Positions 55,972 through 63,183 of a stretch of 64,000 nucleotides of DNA are shown one piece after another (positions within the stretch are counted from its first letter, which is position 1; the number at the start of each line of letters is the position of its first letter). Under the pieces are notes generated by a model. It ran no database searches, had not been told where the DNA came from, and saw only the letters and a program-made list of their open reading frames with translations. The position numbers were made by a program, and so were the translations under genes. This stretch comes from Duganella sp. Leaf126 (GTDB taxonomy: Bacteria > Pseudomonadota > Gammaproteobacteria > Burkholderiales > Burkholderiaceae_D), in NCBI RefSeq assembly GCF_001423125.1, contig NZ_LMNW01000004.1, forward strand, positions 63,439 through 127,438, in the 5' to 3' direction.

Positions 55972-57065
55972 AGTCGTTCGCCCTCCAGGTACACGGCTTT
56001 CAGTTGCAGGTCGCGGTCCAGCACCACCAGGTCGGCCCAGGCGCCGGTGGCAAGGCGGCCGCGGTCGGGCAGGTCCAGGTAATCGGCCGCATAGGTGGAC
56101 ACGCGCGCCGAGGCGTCCGCCAGCGTCAGGCCGATACCTACCAGGTTGCGCAGGGCCTGGTCCATGGTCAGCGCGCTGCCGGCCAGCGTGCCGTCCGGCA
56201 GGCGCACGCCGCCCATGCATTTCATCACCACCTGCCGGCCCAGCATGTACTGGCCGTCCGGCATGCCGGTGGCGGCGGTGGAATCGGTCACGCAATACAG
56301 TTTCGGGATGCAGCGCAGCGCGGTGCGGATCGCGCCCGGATGCACGTGCAGCAGGTCGGGGATTACCTCCGCGTACTGCGCATGGGCCAGCGCTGCGCCC
56401 ACCATGCCGGGCTCGCGGTGGTGCAGGCCGGTCATGGCATTGAACAGGTGGGTGAAGCCGTGGGCGCCATGCTCGAGCGCCGCCTTGCCGTCTTCGTAGG
56501 CGCCGGCGGTGTGACCGAGCTGCACCCGCATGCCGGCGTCGGCCAGTTCCCGGATCAGCGCCAGGTGACCGTCGATTTCGGGCGCCACCGTGATCAGCTT
56601 TAACGGCGCCAGCGCTTCCAGCGCGCGCACGTCGGCCAGCGTGGCCGCGCGCGCGTAGGCGGGCTGCGCACCGAGCTTGCCGGGGTTGATATACGGTCCT
56701 TCCAGGTGCGCGCCCAGTACCCGCGCCTGGCCCGGACCGCGCGCCGCCGCCGCGCGGCCGATGGCCGCCAGCGCCAGCCGGATGTCCTCGGGCGGCGCCG
56801 TCATGGTGGTGGCCAGCAGGCTGGTGGTGCCGTGGCAGGCGTGGACGGCGGCGATGGTGGCTACCGCATCGCCGCCTTCCATCACGTCCTTGCCGCCACC
56901 GCCGTGCACGTGCAGGTCGATGAAGCCGGGCAGGATGTAGTGGTCGCCATTGGCTGCCGGATCGACCGCGTCGCCGGTGATGGCGGCGATATGCGTGTCG
57001 AAGCCGATCTGGCCGTGGCGCCAGCCGTGGGGAGTGAGAATATTGCCGGTGATTGCTGCGCGCAT
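55968..57065 (-). CDS. nagA: N-acetylglucosamine-6-phosphate deacetylase
   Basis: NagA converts GlcNAc-6-P to GlcN-6-P. It is 365 residues. The metal site includes LPGFIDLHVHGGGGKDVMEGGD (His-x-His), GAHLEGPYINPGKLGAQPAYARAA, GHTAGAYEDGKAALEHGAHGFTHLFNAMTGLHHREPGMVGAAL, and the general base Asp in LYCVTDSTAATGMPDGQYMLGR. The C-terminus ends RGRLATGAWADLVVLDRDLQ. GGAG precedes the ATG. An array of eight 11-bp repeats lies directly upstream (57079-57166). The stop overlaps the nagZ GTG. Confidence 0.96.
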   Translation of the reverse strand: MRAAITGNILTPHGWRHGQIGFDTHIAAITGDAVDPAANGDHYILPGFIDLHVHGGGGKDVMEGGDAVATIAAVHACHGTTSLLATTMTAPPEDIRLALAAIGRAAAARGPGQARVLGAHLEGPYINPGKLGAQPAYARAATLADVRALEALAPLKLITVAPEIDGHLALIRELADAGMRVQLGHTAGAYEDGKAALEHGAHGFTHLFNAMTGLHHREPGMVGAALAHAQYAEVIPDLLHVHPGAIRTALRCIPKLYCVTDSTAATGMPDGQYMLGRQVVMKCMGGVRLPDGTLAGSALTMDQALRNLVGIGLTLADASARVSTYAADYLDLPDRGRLATGAWADLVVLDRDLQLKAVYLEGERL

Positions 57066-57078
57066 GGCGACTCCGCTT

Positions 57079-57166
57079 GCGTGTTTAATTCGTGAATGAG
57101 GCGTGAATAATGCGTGACTGATGGGTGACTGATGCGTGAATTATGGGTGATGAATGCGTGGTTGAT
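57079..57166. repeat. 11-bp phased tandem repeat (8 units) upstream of nagA
   Basis: Eight consecutive 11-bp units begin at 57079, 57090, 57101, 57112, 57123, 57134, 57145 and 57156. The consensus on plus is GCGTGANTNAT, on minus ATNANTCACGC. Units are diverged (typically 2-4 substitutions) but strictly in register. They lie between the kinase stop (57171) and the nagA start (57065), 14 bp from the nagA ATG, so include its leader. 11 bp is close to one helical turn, so a protein-binding or structured mRNA role is possible. Confidence 0.85.
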
Positions 57167-57170
57167 GCCG

Positions 57171-58157
57171 TCAGCGTGGTGCTTCATCGAGGTGCTGGCG
57201 TATCAGCCGCAGCGCGCCGGCCGCCGAATCGCCGCGGGGCGCCACCACGCGCGCCTGCAGCGCCGGCGGCAGGTAGGGGTGCAGCGGCGCGGCCAGCCCG
57301 CCGCACAGCGCCAGCGGCAGCGTGCCGCCGGCGTCGAGGGCTGCGGCAATGCGCGCCACCTGGGCGCCGGCCGCCTGCACGATGGCGTGCGCGGCCTCGC
57401 TGTCGGCGGCATGGCGCAGCACCACCGGCGCCAGCTGCGCGTACCGGGCCGGCGCGGCGCCGGCCAGCCACTGCTGCAGCAGTTCGCGCGCGGCCGGATC
57501 GCGGCGCCGTGTGGCGTCCGGGTCGAGTCCGCACGCTTGCGCCACGGCGTCGGCGAATGCGTTCGGCGCCAGGCGGCCGTCAAAGCTGTGCTGCAGGTGG
57601 TTGATGGCGTGCAGACCGATCCAGGCGCCGCCCGCCTCGTCGCCGGACGGAAAGCCCCAGCCGCCCACTTCCACGTGGCAGCCGTCGGCCAGCCGCACTT
57701 CGCCGACACTGCCGGTGCCCAGGGCGATGATGGCGCCGGGCGCACCGTCGTGCGCCCCGAGCACCGTGGTGTAACCGTCCGATGCCAGCGCCAGGCGGCC
57801 GTAGCCGGGATCGGCTGCAGCAAATTGCGCCGCCCACAGGCGGTGGTGGACCCCGGCCAGTCCGAGGCCGAGCGCCACCGTCGAGCGGGGCGCCGGCGGC
57901 AGGCCGGCGCCGGCAAACGCAGCGGCGACCGCCTGCTCGACAGCTGCCCACGCACGCTCGACGCCAAGCGACAGGGCGGACGGGCCGGCTGTGCCGGTGG
58001 CGAGCACGGTGAGGGCAGTATGGGCGCAAGCGCCAGCAGGGGCAGCAGCGCCAGCAGGGGCAGGGGCAGGGGCGCCGCCGCCGGCCGGGACCGCGCGCGC
58101 CAAGCAGGCCCGGGTGCCGCTACCGCCGCCGTCTACGCCGAGAAGAAATTCGATCAT
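57171..58157 (-). CDS. BadF/BadG-type ATPase, predicted N-acetylglucosamine kinase
   Basis: This 328-residue kinase of the BadF/BadG/BcrA/BcrD superfamily has the ATP-binding DGGGSGTRACLARA near residue 9, a second motif TVLGAHDGAPGAIIALGTGSVGEVRL, and GWGFPSGDEAGGAWIGLHAI. Placement before nagA and nagZ suggests GlcNAc kinase activity (GlcNAc to GlcNAc-6-P). A low-complexity insert, PAGGGAPAPAPAGAAAPAGA (about residues 25-45), between the first strands derives from an 18-bp near-repeat and is absent from typical kinases. It is likely co-transcribed with nagA, with the repeat array between. Confidence 0.85.
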   Translation of the reverse strand: MIEFLLGVDGGGSGTRACLARAVPAGGGAPAPAPAGAAAPAGACAHTALTVLATGTAGPSALSLGVERAWAAVEQAVAAAFAGAGLPPAPRSTVALGLGLAGVHHRLWAAQFAAADPGYGRLALASDGYTTVLGAHDGAPGAIIALGTGSVGEVRLADGCHVEVGGWGFPSGDEAGGAWIGLHAINHLQHSFDGRLAPNAFADAVAQACGLDPDATRRRDPAARELLQQWLAGAAPARYAQLAPVVLRHAADSEAAHAIVQAAGAQVARIAAALDAGGTLPLALCGGLAAPLHPYLPPALQARVVAPRGDSAAGALRLIRQHLDEAPR

Positions 58158-58307
58158 GCGGCACTATAGAGGGTGGCCGAGCACACTGTCAAAATGTTTG
58201 GCCGGTGCTGGCTGGCGCCGCCGGTTCGGGCATTCAATTTATCGTGCCGGGTGCCGATAATGTCATAATGAAGGCGTCCACAAAGCGCCGACGACCGAGG
58301 ATTGCAT

Positions 58308-58493
58308 ATGATCAAATACCTGGGGACCAAAAATACCAAGGAAGGTGGAGTGTTGTATATCTTTTTGATTAACGGCTTGCAGAAAGAAATACGCGAAGCC
58401 GCGCTGAAACAGTACCCGGGCTGTTACGACGCCCTGCCGGCCACCGCCAAGGCGCGCATCAGCGCCAACCGCGCCTGGCTGTCCAAGGCCTGA
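58308..58493 (+). CDS. hypothetical small protein
   Basis: This 61-residue protein has GAGG about 8 nt before ATG 58308. Sequence features include MIKYLGTKNTKEGGVLYIFLING at the N-terminus, a conserved-looking EIREAALKQYPGCYDALPATAKARISANRAWLSK, and no signal peptide. I do not recognise it. It precedes an exported hypothetical protein by 4 bp (GTG 58498), so it is presumably part of the same transcript. Confidence 0.65.
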   Translation: MIKYLGTKNTKEGGVLYIFLINGLQKEIREAALKQYPGCYDALPATAKARISANRAWLSKA

Positions 58494-58497
58494 TCCG

Positions 58498-59025
58498 GTG
58501 CGCGGTCGATTGCCTGGGCTGCGGCGCGGTGCGCTGTCCCTGCTGCTGGCGTATGCCGCAGCGATGCCGGCACCGGCCAGCGCCCAGAATGTCCCCACCA
58601 CGTTCGGCGCCATCATCGGCAACGGCCTGCTGTGCCGCGACCAGACGGCCAACCGGTATTACTACGATTACCTGGTCAGACATTTCGGCCAGCCGTACAA
58701 GCACGAGGGCGGCGCCTTCTGGTTCCGTACCGACGGCGCCACGCTGTGGGGCCGCGAAATACCGGAAGTGATGGTCAGCGACGACACCAGCACCTATGTC
58801 TTCGTCGGCGCCGTGGCCGAGGCCACGCCCGAGGAACTGCAGCAAGCGATCATCACCCAGGTCGGTGTGCATTACGTCCGCATCGATACCTCGGCCTACC
58901 CGGTGCGCGAGGCCAAACCTGCCAGCCGCATCGTCTATTTCGATACCCGCTCGAAGATCTATTGCGCCAAATACAAGCCCTTGCCGCCGGTGCAGCCGCC
59001 CCCCGTGCAGAGGCCACCGAAGTAA
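58498..59025 (+). CDS. hypothetical exported protein
   Basis: This 175-residue product starts at GTG 58498 and has a signal peptide (GALSLLLAYAAAMPAPASAQ, cleavage after ASA). The mature protein has no known motif: NGLLCRDQTANRYYYDYLVRHF, YKHEGGAFWFRTDGATLWG, a late single Cys in YFDTRSKIYCAKYKPLPP and a Pro-rich tail (VQPPPVQRPP). It precedes gspA by 30 bp, which places it next to secretion genes, but a link is not shown. Confidence 0.65.
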   Translation: MRGRLPGLRRGALSLLLAYAAAMPAPASAQNVPTTFGAIIGNGLLCRDQTANRYYYDYLVRHFGQPYKHEGGAFWFRTDGATLWGREIPEVMVSDDTSTYVFVGAVAEATPEELQQAIITQVGVHYVRIDTSAYPVREAKPASRIVYFDTRSKIYCAKYKPLPPVQPPPVQRPPK

Positions 59026-59055
59026 AATACCGGCACGCGCACTTTCAAGGTTTTC

Positions 59056-60951
59056 ATGTACACGCACTACTTCAACCTGAAGCAATCGCCATTCTCGATT
59101 GCGCCCGACCCGCGCTACCTGTTCATGAGCGAGCGCCACCGCGAAGCGCTGGCGCACCTGCTCTATGGCATCGGCAGCGGCGGCGGGTTCGTGCTGCTGA
59201 CCGGCGAGATCGGCGCCGGCAAGACCACGGTCTGCCGCTGCTTCATGGACCAGATTCCCGAGAACTGCAAGCTCGGCTATATCTTCAACCCCAAGCTGAC
59301 GGTCGAGGAATTGCTGCTGACCATCTGCGACGAGTTCGGCATCGGCTTGCCGCAGCAGGGCGCGGCCAGCGTCAAGCGCTATGTCGATGCGATCAACGCC
59401 TATCTGCTGGCCAGCCATGCCCAGGCGCGCAACAACGTGCTGATCATCGACGAGGCGCAAAACCTGTCGGCCGAGGTGCTGGAGCAGCTGCGCCTGCTGA
59501 CCAACCTGGAAACGAGCGAGCGCAAGCTGCTGCAAATCATCCTGATCGGCCAGCCCGAGCTGCGCACCATGCTGGCCCGGCCCGAGCTCGAACAACTGGC
59601 GCAGCGCGTGATTGCGCGCTACCACCTCGGTTCGCTGTCGGAGGCGGAAACGTCGGCCTATATCGAACACCGCCTGGCGGTGGCCGGCGCGGCAGCGATC
59701 GCGCCGTTTCCGCGCCGCCTGATGGGGCTGGTGCACCGGCTGACCAAGGGCGTGCCGCGCCGCATCAACCTGCTGTGCGACCGCGCGCTGCTGGGCGCCT
59801 ACGTGGAAAACCAGCCGCAGGTATCGCGCACGATCTTGCGGCGCGCGGCAGCCGAAGTGTTTGCCGGCGCCGAGCAGGCGGGGCAGGGCGCCACCGCCGG
59901 CGCGCGCTGGCCGCTGGTGGCGGCCGGAGTGGCCGGCGGCGTGGTGCTCAGCGTGGTGCTATGGCATTCAACCGACGGGCAGCGCGGCAAGGCAGCAGTG
60001 CCGGCCGCAGTGTCCGGTCCGGCGCTGGCGGCGCCGCAGGGGCCCGCTGCTGCGCCGGCCGGGGCAGCGTCGAACACGGCAGGGCTGGCAGTGGCGGCAT
60101 CGGCTGGCGCGCCTGCCGCGGCGTCGCCAGGGGCCCTGGCGACTGCTGTGCAGTCGGTGCCGCTGCCCGACACCGTGTCTGCGTCGGGCGCAGCTGCGCC
60201 GCTGGCTGTGCACTCTCCCGGGGCGGCGTCTGCGACCGGCGCAGCCGCACCGCTGCCCGCAACCTCGCAGGCAGTGGCTGGCGCGGCTGCATCGTCGTCG
60301 CCGTCTTCACCGGCGGACCTCGCCGCTTCGGCCGCGTCGCGCGCGCAAACGGGCGTGACCGACAAGGCTGCCGCGCTGCGCCAGCTGGCCGGACTGTGGG
60401 GACTGGCGCTCACCGGCAGCGATCCGTGCGCCGCCGCCGCGCGCCTGAACCTGCGCTGCCTGCAAACCCGGGGCGGCATCGACGAGCTGCGCCAGCTCGA
60501 CCGGCCCGCCGTGCTCACGCTGCGCGACAACCACGTGATTCCCGCCTACGTGCTGCTGACCGCGCTCGACGCCAGCGGCGCCACCCTCGTCACGCCGGGC
60601 GGCAAGACCGAACGCGTGAGCGTCGCGGCGCTGGCCCGGCGTCTCGACGGCGACTTCACCACCTACTGGCGTGCGCCGGCCAACTGGCGCGACCAGGTGG
60701 CGGCCGGTGACCACGGCCCCGACGTCGACTGGCTGGCGCAGCGCCTGGCGCAGTTGTACGAACTGGCGACGCCGGCGGCAGACCAGCCGCTCGACGCGGC
60801 GCTGCGCAAGCGCCTGCGCGACTTCCAGGCGGCGCAGCAGCTCAAGGCGGACGGCGTGGCCGGTCCGAAAACATTTATCCGGCTCTACCAGCTGGGCGGC
60901 GTACAGGAGCCGCGCCTGCTGGCGCAGTCTGTCGCCGGCGCGGGGAAATAA
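59056..60951 (+). CDS. gspA: GspA/ExeA-type AAA ATPase with peptidoglycan-binding region
   Basis: This 631-residue protein of the type II secretion pathway family helps insert secretin. Its AAA_22 domain begins YFNLKQSPFSIAPDPRYLFMS, with Walker A at 50-57 (TGEIGAGKTT) and Walker B VLIIDEAQN around 128-135. A TM lies at about 280-298 (VAAGVAGGVVLSVVLWH), followed by a long Ala/Ser/Pro linker. A C-terminal region (about 440-631) contains LRKRLRDFQAAQQLKADGVAGPKTFIRLYQ, the peptidoglycan-binding motif. AAGG precedes the ATG. gspB follows after 3 bp. Confidence 0.93.
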   Translation: MYTHYFNLKQSPFSIAPDPRYLFMSERHREALAHLLYGIGSGGGFVLLTGEIGAGKTTVCRCFMDQIPENCKLGYIFNPKLTVEELLLTICDEFGIGLPQQGAASVKRYVDAINAYLLASHAQARNNVLIIDEAQNLSAEVLEQLRLLTNLETSERKLLQIILIGQPELRTMLARPELEQLAQRVIARYHLGSLSEAETSAYIEHRLAVAGAAAIAPFPRRLMGLVHRLTKGVPRRINLLCDRALLGAYVENQPQVSRTILRRAAAEVFAGAEQAGQGATAGARWPLVAAGVAGGVVLSVVLWHSTDGQRGKAAVPAAVSGPALAAPQGPAAAPAGAASNTAGLAVAASAGAPAAASPGALATAVQSVPLPDTVSASGAAAPLAVHSPGAASATGAAAPLPATSQAVAGAAASSSPSSPADLAASAASRAQTGVTDKAAALRQLAGLWGLALTGSDPCAAAARLNLRCLQTRGGIDELRQLDRPAVLTLRDNHVIPAYVLLTALDASGATLVTPGGKTERVSVAALARRLDGDFTTYWRAPANWRDQVAAGDHGPDVDWLAQRLAQLYELATPAADQPLDAALRKRLRDFQAAQQLKADGVAGPKTFIRLYQLGGVQEPRLLAQSVAGAGK

Positions 60952-60954
60952 TCG

Positions 60955-61626
60955 ATGTCGTACATTCTGGAAGCGCTGAAAAAAGCGCAGGCCGAACGCC
61001 AGCTCGGCAACTCGCCCACCATCCACGCGCCCAGCCTGCAGGCCGGCGCCGAAGCTGCTGCCAGCGGCCGCCTGAAGACGCCGCTGGTGCTGGCGCTGGC
61101 CGCCATGGCAGTTGCCATCGTGGTGCTGCTGGTGCTGGTCTTGCGGCCGGCCGGGACGGTGGCGCCTGTGCCACCCACGACTTCTGCCGTGCCGGCGCCG
61201 TCGGAACCGGTCACCACGCCCGCCACGGCGCGAACGTCCGCCGCGGCGCAGAGTCCGAGCGCTGCCTTGGCGGCCCCGGTCGCAGCCTTGCCGCCGCCCG
61301 TCGCTGTGGTGACGACGCCGCTGACGCAGCCGTCGCCGTCGCCTTCGCCTGCGTCCGCTGCCACCGTTGCGCCGCCAGCGGCCGGCAAGGTCGAAGAGCC
61401 GGTGCTGAACCTGCGCGAGCTGCCGGAACCGATCCAGCGAGCGATTCCGCAGGTGGCGGTGGGCGGTTACATCTATTCGAAGAATCCGGCCGACCGGCTG
61501 CTGCTGGTGGATAAGATTTTGCGCCACGAAGGCGAGGAGGTCGCGCCCGGGCTGCTGCTGGAAAAGCTGCATCCGAAAGAAGCGGTGTTCAGTTACAAGG
61601 GCTATCGCTACCGCGTTCCATATTAA
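60955..61626 (+). CDS. gspB: general secretion pathway protein GspB/ExeB-like
   Basis: This 223-residue protein has the GspB N-terminal motif MSYILEALKKAQAERQLGN, followed by a TM (LVLALAAMAVAIVVLLVLVL at about 42-61). A Pro/Ala/Thr-rich linker leads to the C-terminal domain ELPEPIQRAIPQVAVGGYIYSKNPADRLLLVDKILRHEGEEVAPGLLLEKLHPKEAVFSYKGYRYRVPY, as in ExeB/OutB. It works with GspA to place the secretin in the outer membrane. No gspC-M genes are in the window. Confidence 0.92.
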   Translation: MSYILEALKKAQAERQLGNSPTIHAPSLQAGAEAAASGRLKTPLVLALAAMAVAIVVLLVLVLRPAGTVAPVPPTTSAVPAPSEPVTTPATARTSAAAQSPSAALAAPVAALPPPVAVVTTPLTQPSPSPSPASAATVAPPAAGKVEEPVLNLRELPEPIQRAIPQVAVGGYIYSKNPADRLLLVDKILRHEGEEVAPGLLLEKLHPKEAVFSYKGYRYRVPY

Positions 61627-61693
61627 ATTGTCATCAACGCGTCACGCGGCGATGATATGGTGTTCTCCATTGCAACCATAGCAGGGAATGACC

Positions 61694-61894
61694 ATGAAAT
61701 ACCTGACGCTGTTGCCGTTCCTGATCGCCGCCGTCATCGCCATGCCGCACGCCCATGCGGCCGCGCAGATGGTTTATACCGCCATCGACAACGAACCCAG
61801 CACCTATCTCACGGCGCTCGTGTGTCTGCTGCTGATCCTGCTGGCGAACAGCCGCTCCCGCAGCGACCGCTTCCGTCAGCACGACGAGGAGTAG
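61694..61894 (+). CDS. minimal PEP-CTERM-like peptide
   Basis: This 66-residue product has a signal peptide (MKYLTLLPFLIAAVIAMPHAHA) followed by only about ten residues, then NEPSTYLTALVCLLLILLANSRSRSDRF. That C-terminus fits the PEP-CTERM sorting pattern (PEP motif, hydrophobic stretch, Arg-rich tail), though the first P is N here. ATG 61694 is chosen because AGGGA is 7 nt upstream. Classical PEP-CTERM proteins have long bodies, so this one would be unusually small, a peptide or a decoy for exosortase. No exosortase gene is in the window. Confidence 0.55.
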   Translation: MKYLTLLPFLIAAVIAMPHAHAAAQMVYTAIDNEPSTYLTALVCLLLILLANSRSRSDRFRQHDEE

Positions 61895-61974
61895 GGGCGA
61901 GCGGAACCTGCTGCGTCGAATGTTGCTGCGTATAATGTCCGGCAAGAGCAACGACGTTGCAGGGAGAGTTATCG

Positions 61975-62532
61975 ATGCATCATGCAAGTTCCGCAACGCT
62001 GCGCCAGGTCCTGGGCGTGATCGGCACCTCGGGCAGTGGCAAGACCACGCTGCTGGAGTTCCTGATCGCCCGGCTGGCGGACCGTGGTCTGAAGGTCAAT
62101 GTCATCAAGCACAGCCATCATGACCTGGAACTGGAACCGCCGCGCAAGGACAGTGCGCGCCTGCGCATGGCCGGCGCAGCCGAGGTGATGGTGGCGTCGC
62201 CGTTCCGGTACGCCATCGTCCACGAACTGCGCGGTGCTCCCGAACCGACGCTGGAACAGCAACTGGCGCGCCTGTCGCCGGCCGACCTGACCCTGCTCGA
62301 AGGCTTTAAAAAATACCCGATCGACAAGCTGGAAGTGTACCGGCGCGGGCAGGGCCGTGAACCGCTGTATCCGCACGATCCGCACGTGGTGGCGGTGGCG
62401 TCCGACCTGCCGCGTCCGGCGGAATTGCCGGACAGCACGGTGTGGCTCGATCTGAATGCGCCGCTGGACGTGCTGGACTGGCTGCTGGCGCTGGTCGAAA
62501 AAAAACGCGCCGATTTGTCGTTGCCAGCCTAA
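61975..62532 (+). CDS. mobB: molybdopterin-guanine dinucleotide biosynthesis protein B
   Basis: This 185-residue GTP-binding protein supports Mo-cofactor maturation. The P-loop is [25 protein letters not shown], followed by [36 protein letters not shown] (switch region) and [22 protein letters not shown] 61975 follows GGGAGAG. A TATAAT at 61931-61936 may be its -10. No other mo-cofactor genes are adjacent. Confidence 0.93.
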   Translation: MHHASSATLRQVLGVIGTSGSGKTTLLEFLIARLADRGLKVNVIKHSHHDLELEPPRKDSARLRMAGAAEVMVASPFRYAIVHELRGAPEPTLEQQLARLSPADLTLLEGFKKYPIDKLEVYRRGQGREPLYPHDPHVVAVASDLPRPAELPDSTVWLDLNAPLDVLDWLLALVEKKRADLSLPA

Positions 62533-62584
62533 AGTTATCGCGCATGCTGCCGTAATCAGGGGATACGCCTTAATGGAGGACATC

Positions 62585-62785
62585 ATGGACGTCACCGGTA
62601 TTGCACAGTTAGCAACCAGCATCGCCGACACCGGCAACAAGCAGGCGGTGGGGATCGCCGTGCTGAAAAAGGCGCAGGATCTGCAGGCGTCCAGCGCCAA
62701 CGCGCTGCTCGAAGCGATCCCGCCGGTGCCATCAGCGCCGCGCCTGCCTGCCAACCTCGGCAACACCATCAACACCACCGCCTGA
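62585..62785 (+). CDS. YjfB-like putative motility protein
   Basis: This 66-residue protein begins [45 protein letters not shown] and ends [10 protein letters not shown], the pattern of the YjfB family (PF14070, proposed motility). A GGAGG site lies 6 nt before ATG 62585; an ATG 12 nt upstream is in frame but not favoured. The last residues closely match the small protein at 15465. No flagellar genes are nearby. Confidence 0.85.
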   Translation: MDVTGIAQLATSIADTGNKQAVGIAVLKKAQDLQASSANALLEAIPPVPSAPRLPANLGNTINTTA

Positions 62786-62896
62786 CCCGCATCGGGCGCC
62801 GGGTTACCGGGGGAGCGGAACAGGCGGACAGACTAGCCGTGGCAGCAGATTTGCTGCTACGCTGCGCCTGCCGACCATCTTTCTGGAGAACCCATC

Positions 62897-63169
62897 ATGA
62901 ATCAACGTCACGCCCTGATCGCCGCCGCCCTGGCTGCCGCCTGCACGACCGGCACCGCCAGCGCGGGCATGGAAGGCGCTGCCAACAGCGAAAAATGCTA
63001 CGGTGTCGCCAAGGCCGGTCAGAACGACTGCGCAGCCTCGGACGGTTCGCACTCGTGCGCAGGCCAGGCCAGTACCGACAATGCCTTGACCGAATGGAAA
63101 TACGTTCCCAAGGGAACGTGCGATCAAGCCGGCGGCAAGACCACCCCGCCCGCCAAGCAAGGCGGTTGA
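62897..63169 (+). CDS. bufA1: bufferin-type RiPP precursor, DUF2282 (BufA1-like)
   Basis: This 90-residue precursor has a signal peptide ending near ASA (residue 23). The mature core contains four Cys: C34 ([10 protein letters not shown]), C45 (NDCAAS), C54 (HSCAGQ) and C75 (KGTC), the DUF2282 pattern. Bufferins are described as exported copper-binding RiPPs in which core Cys are modified by a DUF692/MNIO enzyme. The adjacent DUF692 gene is as expected. Regulation by copper or a sigma factor is typical but not visible here. Confidence 0.88.
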   Translation: MNQRHALIAAALAAACTTGTASAGMEGAANSEKCYGVAKAGQNDCAASDGSHSCAGQASTDNALTEWKYVPKGTCDQAGGKTTPPAKQGG

Positions 63170-63183
63170 GCGGTCGGCGCGCC

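Noticed and set aside
57079..57166. Plasmid-style iteron origin
   Set aside because: No Rep gene, DnaA box or partition gene is nearby, and the array lies inside a metabolic operon.
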